Assembly (NCBI GenBank): GCA_034521975.1
Contig: JAXHLR010000004.1
Location: forward strand, 62,001-126,000
Direction of reading: 5' to 3'
Source of the DNA: Acidimicrobiales bacterium
GTDB lineage: Bacteria > Actinomycetota > Acidimicrobiia > Acidimicrobiales > SKKL01
Length of the DNA: 64,000 nucleotides
Positions 26,520 through 35,294 of the stretch are shown one piece after another. The notes beneath the pieces are model-generated. The model was given only the letters and a program-made list of their open reading frames with translations. It had not been told where the DNA came from and did not search any database. The first letter of the stretch is position 1; the number at the start of each line of letters is the position of its first letter. A program made the translations under genes and the position numbers.

Positions 26520-28240
26520 GACCCGACCGACCTCGGGCGCAGACGCGAGATGGCGAGCAGCGAAGCGGTGGTCAGCACCATCAGGATCGTCGACAAGGCC
26601 ATGGCCTGGCCGATGCTCGCCGCACCCGGTCGTCCCAGCAAACGGACGATCGCGACCGGCACCGTCGGCATGTCGGCCCGGGCGAGGAAGATGGTCGCCC
26701 CGAACTCGCCGAGGGAGATGGCGAACGCGAACCCCGCCGCCACGCCGAGCGCCCGACCCACCAGCGGCAGGTCGACCTCACGCCACACCCTGGCCGGCGA
26801 CGCACCGAGGGCGGCGGCGGCCTCGCGCAGCCGTTGATCGATCGACAACAGCACCGGCAGGATGACCCTCACCACGAACGGCACCGCCACCAGCGCCTGG
26901 GCCATGGGGACCAGCAGACGGGAGTCTCGAAAGTCGAGCGGCGGCGAGTCGAGCGAGATGAGGAACCCGAATCCGACGGTGACCGCCGACACCCCGAGCG
27001 GGAGCAGCAACACCACGTCGAACGCTCTCGACACCGCTCCCCTGCCGCGGGCCACCACGACCGACGCCAATCCCCCCACGGTGATCGCCACCGCGGTGGC
27101 GATCACCGCGAACAGCAGCGAGTTGCGCACGGCCTCGATCCCGGCGACGCCGAGGACCGACGCGTCGGGGTCGAACAACATGTCGTACCAGCGGGCGCTC
27201 CACCCGTCGGGCGTGCGCAGCGACCGGCTCACCAGCATCGCCAGCGGCGAACCGAGCAGCACCGCGAGGACCGTCAGCGAGGCGGCCAGGAACAGACGGT
27301 GCGACACGGCCTCTGGAGGGCGGGCCGCCCCGCTGGGTGCGGTGAGGGGCTGTTGCACCGCCGCCCCCTGCTGGCGGCGCGCCCCGAAGGCCAGCAGCGT
27401 TGCCACGATCGCGAGCTGGATGAGGGCCAGGACCGCAGCCACCGGAAGGTTCAACAACAGGGCGGTCTGGCGGTGGATCTCGACCTCGAGCGTGGAGTAC
27501 CGGGGTCCACCGAGCAGCAGCACCACCCCGAACGAGGTGAAGGTGAAGAGGAACACGATGCCCGCGGCGGACATCACCGCCGACCGTGCAAGTGGCCACA
27601 GGACCTCGATGGCACTGCGCACCCGACCCGCCCCGAGGCTGGCAGCAGCATCCTCGAGATGGGGATCGAGCTGTTCGAGCAAGCCACCGACCACCCGCAC
27701 CACCACCGACACGTTGAAGAACACGTGGGCGATGAAGATGGCCGCCAACGAAGCGCGCAGGTCCATCGGCGCCGAGCCGAACAGGTTCCCGACGGGGCCA
27801 CTGACCGGACCGCCCGGGCCCAGCAGGGCGAGGAACGCGGTGGCCACCACCACGGTCGGCAGCACGAAGGGAACCATGATGGCGGCCTGCAGCAGCCGAC
27901 GCCCCCGGAACTCGAAGCGCGCCAACGCGTAGGCGACGGGGAGCGCCACCACCAGGGTCAACACCGTCGACACCACCGCCTGCCAGAGGGTGAACCACAC
28001 CACGCCCCGGAGGGCGGGATCGCCCAGCACGTCGGCGACGACGCCGAGCTCCCACCGACCCCCGGGCCGTAGACCCATGGTGACGATCGAGGCGACGGGC
28101 ACGACGAAGAAGATGGCGAGGAACGCGGCGGGGACCGCCGCCAGGCTGAGACTGGCGGCGGTCCCGAGCCGCGGTGCCCGCGTCCTGAGTCGCGGCGACC
28201 CGTTCAGCGCAGCACCACGTCGGTCCACTCCCGGATCCAC
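26516..28240 (-). CDS. Thiamine-type ABC transporter permease (fused, ThiP-like)
   Basis: A 574-residue integral membrane protein with about 12 predicted segments arranged as two permease halves. Each half has an EAA-type loop: EDAAASLGAGRVRS and REAAAALGASPARV. This fused layout is that of ThiP and FbpB. It overlaps the binding-protein gene by 37 bases if GTG at 28240 is used; a GTG at 28228 would overlap by 25. It transports the ligand delivered by the 28204 protein. Confidence 0.9.
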   Translation of the reverse strand: MDPGVDRRGAALNGSPRLRTRAPRLGTAASLSLAAVPAAFLAIFFVVPVASIVTMGLRPGGRWELGVVADVLGDPALRGVVWFTLWQAVVSTVLTLVVALPVAYALARFEFRGRRLLQAAIMVPFVLPTVVVATAFLALLGPGGPVSGPVGNLFGSAPMDLRASLAAIFIAHVFFNVSVVVRVVGGLLEQLDPHLEDAAASLGAGRVRSAIEVLWPLARSAVMSAAGIVFLFTFTSFGVVLLLGGPRYSTLEVEIHRQTALLLNLPVAAVLALIQLAIVATLLAFGARRQQGAAVQQPLTAPSGAARPPEAVSHRLFLAASLTVLAVLLGSPLAMLVSRSLRTPDGWSARWYDMLFDPDASVLGVAGIEAVRNSLLFAVIATAVAITVGGLASVVVARGRGAVSRAFDVVLLLPLGVSAVTVGFGFLISLDSPPLDFRDSRLLVPMAQALVAVPFVVRVILPVLLSIDQRLREAAAALGASPARVWREVDLPLVGRALGVAAGFAFAISLGEFGATIFLARADMPTVPVAIVRLLGRPGAASIGQAMALSTILMVLTTASLLAISRLRPRSVGS

Positions 28241-29274
28241 TCCTCGCGCTCGGCCTCGATCAGCTCGGGATCGAGCTGGTAGGGATCGGACGGGGAGGTG
28301 GCGTAGCGGTCGAACAGCTCGGGAAGCTCCACGGTGTCGACCGCGGGGAACACGAACATCGACAGCGGGATCTCGGCCTGGAACTCGTCGCTCAGGAGAA
28401 AGTCGATCAGCTCACCGCCGCCGTCGGGGTTCTCGGCGTTGGCCAGCACGCCGGCGAACTCGATCTGGCGGGTGCAGGTCGATTCGATGGTGCCGGTCGG
28501 ACCTTGTTCGGGCAGCGGATCCTCGTCGGGGACCTCGAAGGGTGGGCTGGTGCCATAGGAGTTGACCAGTGGCCGGTCGCCCTCGCTCGAGGGTCCCGAG
28601 AACCAGCTGTAGTAGGCGTCGGTCCACCCGTCGGTGACCTCGACCCCGTTGTCGCGAAGCGCGGCCCAGTAGTCGAGCCAGCCGTCCTCTCCGTACTCGG
28701 CGATGGTGGCGGTCAGGAACTTGAGGCCAGGGGTTGACGATGCCGGGTTCTGGGTGACGAACAGTCCCTCGTAGGCCGGGTCGGTCAGGTCGTCGAGCGA
28801 GGTGGGGACCTCGAGGCCCTCGGACTCGAACCACTCGGCGTCGTAGTTGACACACACCGGACCGTGGTCGATCGGGGTGACCCGGTGCTCGTCGTCGAGC
28901 CGCAGCTCCGCGGGCACGCGGTCGAGCCCCTCCGCCTCATGAGGCTCGAACAGGTCGGCGTCGAGCGCGCGCGACAGCGTGGCGTCGTCGACACCGAAGA
29001 ACACGTCGCCCTGGGGGTTGTCGACGGTGAGGATGGCCTGGTTCAGCGCCTCGACGGCGTCGCCTCCGGGCCGGACGGTGAGGGTCAGACCGGTCTCGTC
29101 CTCGAACTCGGCGACCAGCTCGTCGCTGATCTGGAACGAGTCGTGGGAGACCAGGACCACCTCGCCGGGGTCGGGGTCCGAGGTGCAACCGGCGAGCACC
29201 CCGACGAGCAGGGCGAGCGCGAGCATCGGGGCCCGGCGAAGCAGCCGTGGGGATGGATGGATGGGAGAGGTCAC
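28204..29274 (-). CDS. Thiamine-type ABC transporter substrate-binding lipoprotein (ThiB-like)
   Basis: The 356-residue lipoprotein has a signal peptide with lipobox VLAGC. The start VVLVSHDSFQISDELVAEFE is the characteristic ThiB opening, and PASSTPGLKFL and SYGTSPPFE are further matches to thiamine/TPP-binding proteins. It captures thiamine outside the cell for the permease. The GTG start overlaps the thiamine pyrophosphokinase stop by four bases. With the riboswitch the assignment is well supported. Confidence 0.9.
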   Translation of the reverse strand: MTSPIHPSPRLLRRAPMLALALLVGVLAGCTSDPDPGEVVLVSHDSFQISDELVAEFEDETGLTLTVRPGGDAVEALNQAILTVDNPQGDVFFGVDDATLSRALDADLFEPHEAEGLDRVPAELRLDDEHRVTPIDHGPVCVNYDAEWFESEGLEVPTSLDDLTDPAYEGLFVTQNPASSTPGLKFLTATIAEYGEDGWLDYWAALRDNGVEVTDGWTDAYYSWFSGPSSEGDRPLVNSYGTSPPFEVPDEDPLPEQGPTGTIESTCTRQIEFAGVLANAENPDGGGELIDFLLSDEFQAEIPLSMFVFPAVDTVELPELFDRYATSPSDPYQLDPELIEAEREEWIREWTDVVLR

Positions 29275-29990
29275 GTCGGTGTTCCTTCTGGTGGTCGTTC
29301 GGGTGGAGGTGCGACGCTGATGGCGGGTCCGGGGAGCACGGCGAGCAGCACCCCGGCCTCGACGGTGATCTCGGCCTCGGGGTCGACGAGCGCGTTGCTC
29401 ACACCTCGGCTGGAGCCCGGATCGAGCTGCTCGCCGGCCAACGGGTAGAGCAGTCCCGTGGTGGTGATGCCCGTCGCCGGACCGTTCACCGCCAGCAGCG
29501 TCACGGTCTCGCCGGGTTCGCCGCGGATGCGAGCGTGCCGGCGAACCACGTGGAGCCGGGCCAGGGCGTCATAGGCCACCAGATCGAGCGACTGGTACCT
29601 GGGTGAGGCCATCACCAAGGCGTTGGCGAGCAGGTGGTCGAGGCGACCACCTCCGCCGCCGATCACCGCCGCGCTCGAGGCGCCGAGCGAACGTGCCGCG
29701 TCGAGCGCCAGCTCGAAGTCGGTGGCGTCCTTGGCGATGGGATGACGATGGACCTGCGCCCCCTGTCGTTCCGCCCGCTCGAGACCGTCGGCGGTGACCG
29801 AGTCGAAGTCGCCGATGGCGAGATCGACCACCAGTCCCAACCGGTGGGCCTGGTCGACACCGGAGTCGGCGGCGATGACCACATCGTGGGCGGGGATGCC
29901 CGCGGCGTGCTCGATGGCGACGGCGTCGCCTCCGAGCACGATCAGTGCCCTGCGCACGCCGGCGCCATCGGCAACTGCGGGTCTGCTCAC
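29271..29990 (-). CDS. Thiamine pyrophosphokinase
   Basis: Converts thiamine and ATP to thiamine diphosphate, so imported thiamine is trapped as cofactor and as the riboswitch ligand. Motifs are AADSGVDQA, GDFDSV (Mg2+), KDATDFELAL and GGGGRLDHLLAN, all characteristic of TPK. With GTG at 29990 it has 239 residues; GTG at 29957 is the other candidate. The longer frame to 30059 is rejected because that ATG is part of the conserved riboswitch core. It is the first gene behind the riboswitch. Confidence 0.9.
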   Translation of the reverse strand: MSRPAVADGAGVRRALIVLGGDAVAIEHAAGIPAHDVVIAADSGVDQAHRLGLVVDLAIGDFDSVTADGLERAERQGAQVHRHPIAKDATDFELALDAARSLGASSAAVIGGGGGRLDHLLANALVMASPRYQSLDLVAYDALARLHVVRRHARIRGEPGETVTLLAVNGPATGITTTGLLYPLAGEQLDPGSSRGVSNALVDPEAEITVEAGVLLAVLPGPAISVAPPPERPPEGTPT

Positions 29991-30040
29991 GTCGTGGTCC
30001 AGTCGGTCGGGTGACAGGGAACGACGGAACGTGAACTGAG

Positions 30041-30131
30041 TGCCTCCCTGCGCCGGCATGACCCGGTTCAGGTTCAGACGGTCGGAGGCCTTGACCTCCC
30101 TCTCAGCCCGACGCTTCGGGCTCCCGTGGTG
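30041..30131 (-). ncRNA. TPP riboswitch (THI element)
   Basis: Read on the minus strand, the region shows ACGGGAGCCCGAAG, GGCTGAGAGGG, CTGAACCTGAACCGGGTCA and ATGCCGGCGCAGGGAGG in the order and spacing of the THI box. GGCTGAGA and GCGCAGGGAG are the near-invariant thiamine-binding segments. It lies about 50 bases before the TPK start and should reduce expression of the thiamine operon when TPP is plentiful. The switch mechanism (transcription or start-site masking) is not obvious; I see no T-run terminator. Confidence 0.95.
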
Positions 30132-30137
30132 ATGGTG

Positions 30138-30143
30138 AGTGTA
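30138..30143 (-). promoter_or_regulatory. Possible -10 element before the TPP riboswitch
   Basis: TACACT on the minus strand lies seven bases upstream of the riboswitch, a suitable place for transcription to begin. No good -35 hexamer is seen, and the region overlaps the end of the preceding gene closely. Confidence 0.35.
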
Positions 30144-30151
30144 GCGGCTGG

Positions 30152-31351
30152 CTAGCTGAACGCGGCGATGCCGGTGATGGCCTGGCCGAGCACGAGGGTG
30201 TGGATCTCGTTGGTGCCCTCGTAGGTGTAGACCGACTCGAGGTTGTTCATGTGGCGGATGACCGGGTACTCGAGCGTGATGCCGTTGGCGCCCAGCACGC
30301 TGCGCGCTTCACGGGCGATCTCGAGCGCCTGGCGCACGTTGTCCATCTTGCCGAAGCTCACCTGGGCCGAGGTGAGCAGGCCCTGGTCCTTGAGGCGCCC
30401 GAGGTGGATCGCCACCAGCGTGGAACGGTTGACCGCCACCATCATCTCGACCAGCTTGCGCTGGGTGAGCTGGAACCCCGCGATCGGCGTCCCGAACTGG
30501 ATCCGCTCCTTCGAGTACTCCAGAGCGGCCTCGTAGCAGGCCCGCGCCGAACCGGCGGCACCGAAGAGGATGCCGAACCGCGCCTCGTTCAAACACGACA
30601 GCGGGCCCTTCATGCCCGCGACCCCGGGCAGGACGGCGTCGGCGGGCAGACGCAGATCGTCGAACACCAGCTCGGAGGTGACCGATGCCCTCAGTGACGC
30701 CTTGAGGTGGATGTCGTTGGCGCTGAACCCCGGGGTGTCGGTCGGGACCACGAACCCACGAACCCCATCGTCGGTGCGGGCCCACACGACCGCCACGTCG
30801 GCGATGCTGCCGTTGGTGATCCACATCTTCGAGCCGTTGAGGATCCAGTCGCCACCGGCGTCCTGTTTGGCGTGGGTGCGCATGCTCGCGGGGTCGCTAC
30901 CCGAGTCCGGCTCGGTGAGCCCGAAGCACCCGATGGCCTCGCCCGAGGCCATGCGGGGCAGCCAGGTCTGCTTCTGCTCGTCGGAGCCGTAGGCCCAGAT
31001 GGGGAACATGGCCAGCGACCCCTGCACCGACACGAAGCTGCGCAGCCCGCTGTCTCCGGCTTCGAGCTCGAGGCACGCCAAGCCGTAGGACACGGCGTTG
31101 GTACCTGCGCAGCCGTAGCCCTGCAGGTGCATCCCCAACAGCCCGAGCTCGCCCATGACCGGAGCCAGCTCGCGGGCGGGGAAGGTCCCCTGGTCGTACC
31201 ACTCGCCCACCGCGGGCAGGATCCGGTCGGCGACGAACTGGCGCACGGTGTCGCGGATCTGGCGCTCCTCGTCGGCGAGCAGATCGTCGAGCACCAGGAA
31301 ATCGTGCGGATCGTCGCCGCCGACCCGGGTCAGATGTGGAGTCTCGGTCAT
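30152..31351 (-). CDS. Acyl-CoA dehydrogenase, glutaryl-CoA dehydrogenase-like
   Basis: A 399-residue FAD enzyme. [14 protein letters not shown] and WITNGS are the flavin-binding loops, and [25 protein letters not shown] at the C-terminus holds the catalytic glutamate (in YEGT) and is typical of the glutaryl-CoA dehydrogenase subgroup. That enzyme oxidises and decarboxylates glutaryl-CoA to crotonyl-CoA in lysine and tryptophan breakdown. A short-chain acyl-CoA dehydrogenase of the same clade is possible. The ATG at 31351 is divergent from folE. No other lysine-degradation gene lies nearby. Confidence 0.85.
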   Translation of the reverse strand: MTETPHLTRVGGDDPHDFLVLDDLLADEERQIRDTVRQFVADRILPAVGEWYDQGTFPARELAPVMGELGLLGMHLQGYGCAGTNAVSYGLACLELEAGDSGLRSFVSVQGSLAMFPIWAYGSDEQKQTWLPRMASGEAIGCFGLTEPDSGSDPASMRTHAKQDAGGDWILNGSKMWITNGSIADVAVVWARTDDGVRGFVVPTDTPGFSANDIHLKASLRASVTSELVFDDLRLPADAVLPGVAGMKGPLSCLNEARFGILFGAAGSARACYEAALEYSKERIQFGTPIAGFQLTQRKLVEMMVAVNRSTLVAIHLGRLKDQGLLTSAQVSFGKMDNVRQALEIAREARSVLGANGITLEYPVIRHMNNLESVYTYEGTNEIHTLVLGQAITGIAAFS

Positions 31352-31415
31352 GGGTCGACGATATCGCTTCGCGGCTGTCGGGGAGATACCGTCGATGCCC
31401 ACAGGAGGAAACGCC

Positions 31416-32072
31416 GTGACCGGCACATCGACACCATCTGGGCGCCCCACAACAGCGGGGCCCCTTCGCAGCCCGACGAGCCCGAACGGATCCGACCCGA
31501 TCGACCGGCCACGCGTCGCCGCGGCGGTCCGCGAGCTGCTGCTCGCCGTCGGCGAGGACCCCGACCGCGACGGGCTGATCCGCACGCCGGACCGGGTCGC
31601 GGAGATGTACGCCGAGATCCTGTCGGGCATCCACGACGATCCGTCCCGGCACCTCGAGGTCATGTTCGAGGCCGACCACGACGAGATGATCATGGTCCGC
31701 GACATCAGCTTCTCCTCGATCTGCGAGCACCACCTCATACCCTTCATCGGCAGGGCCCACGTCGCCTATGTGCCCGGCGACGACGGTCGCATCACCGGGC
31801 TGTCCAAGCTGGCTCGCCTGGTCGACGGGTTCGCCCGCCGTCCGCAGGTCCAGGAGCGGCTGACCTCCCAGGTGGCCGACTGCCTCATGGAGCGGTTGGC
31901 ACCACGCGGCACCCTGGTCGTGGTCGAGGCCGAGCATCTCTGCATGACGATGCGCGGCATCCGCAAGCCCGGCTCGGTGACGGTCACCTCCGCGGTCCGC
32001 GGCCTGTTCCGCGAGGATCAGGCCACCCGGGCCGAGGCCATGAACCTGATCGGGTTCAGCCGGGACCGCTGA
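31416..32072 (+). CDS. folE: GTP cyclohydrolase I
   Basis: Catalyses GTP to 7,8-dihydroneopterin triphosphate, the first step of tetrahydrofolate synthesis. Zinc ligands Cys103 and His106 (CEHHLIPF) and Cys176 (HLCMTMRG) are visible, as are [10 protein letters not shown] and [21 protein letters not shown] pieces. The start is decided by an AGGAGG site (31403-31408) seven bases before GTG at 31416; an upstream ATG in frame at 31395 lacks such a site. The protein has 218 residues, with a 25-residue disordered N-terminus. No folate neighbours follow. Confidence 0.94.
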   Translation: MTGTSTPSGRPTTAGPLRSPTSPNGSDPIDRPRVAAAVRELLLAVGEDPDRDGLIRTPDRVAEMYAEILSGIHDDPSRHLEVMFEADHDEMIMVRDISFSSICEHHLIPFIGRAHVAYVPGDDGRITGLSKLARLVDGFARRPQVQERLTSQVADCLMERLAPRGTLVVVEAEHLCMTMRGIRKPGSVTVTSAVRGLFREDQATRAEAMNLIGFSRDR

Positions 32073-32105
32073 CCGCACCTGCTGCCGGTCCCTGCCGGCG
32101 GTCAG
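32069..32105. terminator. Hairpin overlapping two convergent stop codons
   Basis: CTGACCGC and GCGGTCAG form an eight-pair stem that contains the folE stop (TGA) and the stop of the convergent GGDEF gene. The loop holds a further GCCGG/CCGGC-type pairing possibility. It may terminate both strands; no T-run is present. Confidence 0.5.
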
Positions 32106-34492
32106 GTGTCGAGCACGTCGCGAAGGATCTCCGGCAACGGCCCGGCGACGGCGAACAGGTGTCCCTGCCCGAATCGGGCGCCCAGCTGCAACAGCAACTC
32201 GTGCTGTTGCGGCGTCTCGACCCCCTTCACCACGGCGTTGATGCCCAGCTGATCGGTCAGTGCCAACAGGTGCTCGACGATGCGGGCCGAGGTGGAGTCG
32301 AAGGTCATGGTCGCGGTGAAGGTCGGGCAGGTCTTCACCCAGCTCAGCGGCAGGTCCCGCAACAGATCGAGCGACGAGCCCCTCGCCCCGAAATCGTCCA
32401 GCGCCAGCCCCACCCCCGCGTGGTGGAGGGCCTGGGCGGTGCGGCCGACGGTCTCGACATCGTCGTCGACCTGGGTCCCGTTGAACTCGACCACCAGCGA
32501 GCTCGGGGAGAGTCCGCTCGACTCGATCAGGTCGAGCACCGAATCCACGATGCCGGGCATCGCCAGCTCGTGGGTGGACAGGTTGAGAAACCACAGACGA
32601 TCACGACCGGTCGCCTCTCGGGTCTGAACGGCGCCGCGCACGACCTCGGCCCGCACATGGGTACCAAGGTCGTGGATCAAGCCCGTCTGTTCCGCCATGT
32701 CGATGAACTCCGCAGCCGGGAGCCCTCGCGAGCCACGTGTCCACCGCACCAGGCTCTCGAAGCCGACTGGGCGCCCCGAGGCCAACTCCACGATCGGCTG
32801 GAAGTGGACCGCAAGGTCGCCCCGTTCCAGCGCATGGTGCAGGGCCCGCTCGTCGTCGAGGTGGATGTTCTCGGTGCGCCGTAGCGCTGAAGCGAACACC
32901 ACCGGGTGTCCGATGCCCCGGCGCTTCGACTCGTACATGGCCGCGTCGGCCCGGGCGACGATCTCATCGGCGTCGATGGCGTCGTGGCCCGACCAGGCGA
33001 CGCCGACGCTGGCTCGCAGATCGACGGTCCTGCCCTTCAGGGTGACCTCTCGCCTCACGACCGCAGCCACCCGGTCGGCGATCTCGACCACCTCCTCGGG
33101 GTTCGAGACGCTGGGGCACACGACGAGGAACTCGTCCCCGCCGATGCGTCCCACCAGGTCGTCGCCCCGCACCGCGCTGCGGATCCGGTCGGCGGCGATG
33201 ACCAACAGCTCGTCGCCCGCGGCGTGACCGAGCTCGTCGTTGATCGCCTTGAAACGGTCCAGGTCGATGAACACCACGCCGATCCGCTCGCCCGGACCGA
33301 CGATGGTCTCCTCGAGGATGCGCATCACCGACGAGCGGTTGTAGCAGCGGGTGAGCGCGTCGTAGGTGGCCCGCTCCTCCAGCTGGGTGCGCAGACGGAC
33401 GCTCTCGGTCACATCCGCGATCGTGAGGATGGCGGCGTTGACGGTCCCGTCGTCTTCGGTGAGGGACCGCAGGCTGACGTGGCACAGGCGGGACTCGCCG
33501 GTGCCGGGCAGGCGCAGGCTCACCTCGATCTCGCCGTCGGTCCCCTCGAGGGCGTCGTCGATGGCGATGCGGAGGTCATCCCAGTCGGGTCGTGCCACGG
33601 TCCGGAACTGGTCCTCGATGGTCGATGCCGCGTCCACGCCGAGGATCTCGTGCAAGCGCTCGTTGGTGTAGAGCACCTGGCGTGGCGCATTGATGTGCAA
33701 CAGCCCGGTGGGGAGCGCCTCGGCCAGGCGGTTGAGCAGCTGCTCACGGGCACGCAACGCCTCGTGAGCCGCCATCTCGTCGGAGATGTCGATCATCTGG
33801 CCGTACACGTCGTGGTGATCGGGTTCGTCGAGCCGGTTGGTGTTGAGGAACTCCATCCAGACGTAGGAGCCGTCCTTGCGGAGGTGGCGCAGGCGCGTGC
33901 GCTGACCGTCGCCGGTCGAGGCGAGCATCGACATCCAGTTCTCGATCGCCCGGTCCTGGTCGTCGGGGTGGATCACGTCGAGCCCCCGCTTGCCGACGAG
34001 CTCCTCGGGCTCCCATCCCAGGATCTTGGTGATGTCGGGGTCGACCTCGATGAACTCGGCCGCCTCGGACTTGCGGGTCCAGGTGACACGGGGCACCAGC
34101 GGCGGCGCCTCGGCGATCGCCTCCATGACCTCGGTCCCCTTCGGGGCCAGCACCACGCACATGAACACGCCCCAGCGTTCGCGTACGTCGAAGAACTGGA
34201 TCGTCACGGTCTCGTCGGGCGTACCCGCCAGATGGACCTGGCCACGCGCCGCGCCGACCTTGCGGACCCGCTCCCAGGCGTCGAGGATCACGACTCGGTC
34301 GGCGGGGACGACGATGTCGATCGCCGACCGGAACCGCATCACGCGGTGGCCGGCGCCTCCCAGGTCGGGCGGCATGGGCACGAAGATCCCCTCGGAGTTG
34401 ATCGCCGAGATCAGCGCGTCCGGGTTCTGCTCGAGGACCGCGAGCAGCGCGGTCTCGAGTTGGCGGGAGTCGAAGAGCGATGGGTCACTCAC
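32102..34492 (-). CDS. PAS-GGDEF-EAL cyclic-di-GMP protein with altered EAL domain
   Basis: About 796 residues with no membrane segment. Order: unknown N-terminal region, two PAS domains (about 140-390), GGDEF (intact GGDEF at about 447-451, with FIDLDRFK), then EAL. The diguanylate cyclase half looks active. In the EAL half, ESL, the NLS asparagine, DDFGARGSSL and QGH are kept, but AEGVET reads VKGVET near residue 755, placing Lys at a metal/catalytic glutamate, and LKID reads VKTCP. Phosphodiesterase activity is probably lost. GTG at 34492 follows GAAGAGGA and is preferred; in-frame starts further upstream (34534) exist. Confidence 0.87.
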   Translation of the reverse strand: MSDPSLFDSRQLETALLAVLEQNPDALISAINSEGIFVPMPPDLGGAGHRVMRFRSAIDIVVPADRVVILDAWERVRKVGAARGQVHLAGTPDETVTIQFFDVRERWGVFMCVVLAPKGTEVMEAIAEAPPLVPRVTWTRKSEAAEFIEVDPDITKILGWEPEELVGKRGLDVIHPDDQDRAIENWMSMLASTGDGQRTRLRHLRKDGSYVWMEFLNTNRLDEPDHHDVYGQMIDISDEMAAHEALRAREQLLNRLAEALPTGLLHINAPRQVLYTNERLHEILGVDAASTIEDQFRTVARPDWDDLRIAIDDALEGTDGEIEVSLRLPGTGESRLCHVSLRSLTEDDGTVNAAILTIADVTESVRLRTQLEERATYDALTRCYNRSSVMRILEETIVGPGERIGVVFIDLDRFKAINDELGHAAGDELLVIAADRIRSAVRGDDLVGRIGGDEFLVVCPSVSNPEEVVEIADRVAAVVRREVTLKGRTVDLRASVGVAWSGHDAIDADEIVARADAAMYESKRRGIGHPVVFASALRRTENIHLDDERALHHALERGDLAVHFQPIVELASGRPVGFESLVRWTRGSRGLPAAEFIDMAEQTGLIHDLGTHVRAEVVRGAVQTREATGRDRLWFLNLSTHELAMPGIVDSVLDLIESSGLSPSSLVVEFNGTQVDDDVETVGRTAQALHHAGVGLALDDFGARGSSLDLLRDLPLSWVKTCPTFTATMTFDSTSARIVEHLLALTDQLGINAVVKGVETPQQHELLLQLGARFGQGHLFAVAGPLPEILRDVLDT

Positions 34493-34631
34493 ATCCTCTT
34501 CATCGGCAGCCACCGGGGTGGCGTGACGACTCACCCGCACCAGGTCCGCGCAATGATGCGATCGAACCAGGGCCATCCGAACCATCAGTAGGGGGACGAC
34601 CCGGTGCGAGCCCCGCCGTGGCCCGACCGAC

Positions 34632-35294
34632 TCAGATCGACAAGTGCACCTCGCCCGCGGCGCACCGCTGGGCCAGGCCGAGCACCGTGGCCCAGTACCC
34701 GGACCCGCTGCCGTCGCCAGCACCAGTCGAGGAGGGCTCGGGCACGAACGAGTCGACCGACACGGCCGTGCGAACCAGCTGACCGGATCTCGACAACTCC
34801 ATCAGGTCCACTGTCACACGCCTTCCCGCGAACAGCTCCACCCCGTCGGCGATGCGGAGCTCGGCCACCGACGCGACCTCGGCCCGATCGGGTGCGTACT
34901 CGGTCACCGGCCGGTCATCGACGGCGAGGTGCACGTGGCACAGCTCGCGGTTGAGACCCTCGGGTGTGTGGTCGACCATCCGGCGCACCCCGAGGCTCAC
35001 CAGCGCCGACGCATCGATCTCCACACCCAGCTCCTCATGCAATTCCCGGAGCCCCTCCACCGGAGATTCGCCGGCCTCCAGGTGCCCGGTCGCGCTCAGA
35101 TCGAACAGCCCGGGGAAGGTCACCTTGTCGTGTGCCCTCCGTTGCAGGATCGCCGCCGGCCCCTCCGGCCGGGGAGCGATGATGAGCAGATGGAACACAC
35201 GGTGCCACCATCCCTCGGCGTGGGCGGTCGCCCGGTCGAGGACGCCTCGGTGGCGGCCCGCCTCGTCGTAGACGTCGATCAGCTCGCTGCTCAC
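34632..35294 (-). CDS. Nudix hydrolase, isopentenyl-diphosphate-isomerase-like subgroup
   Basis: The 220-residue protein opens with DVYDEAGRHRGVLDRATAHAEG and WHRVFHLLI, as in the YfcD/IPP-isomerase-like Nudix clade. The Nudix box GHLEAGESPVEGLRELHEELGV is complete in its glutamates but is 22 rather than 23 residues, one short between the first Glu and the Arg. The substrate is unknown; nucleoside diphosphate derivatives are usual. The GTG start overlaps the LCP-gene stop by four bases, so it is co-translated with a cell-wall ligase. A C-terminal Gly/Ser-rich stretch precedes the end. Confidence 0.83.
   Translation of the reverse strand: MSSELIDVYDEAGRHRGVLDRATAHAEGWWHRVFHLLIIAPRPEGPAAILQRRAHDKVTFPGLFDLSATGHLEAGESPVEGLRELHEELGVEIDASALVSLGVRRMVDHTPEGLNRELCHVHLAVDDRPVTEYAPDRAEVASVAELRIADGVELFAGRRVTVDLMELSRSGQLVRTAVSVDSFVPEPSSTGAGDGSGSGYWATVLGLAQRCAAGEVHLSI

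Noticed and set aside
25467-29274. Second ferric-iron transporter instead of thiamine importer
   Set aside because: The permease layout is similar, but the TPP riboswitch, overlapping thiamine pyrophosphokinase and ThiB-like opening point to thiamine.
29991-30059. ATG at 30059 as start of thiamine pyrophosphokinase
   Set aside because: This ATG is part of the conserved ATGCCGGCG core of the TPP riboswitch; similarity to TPK begins later.
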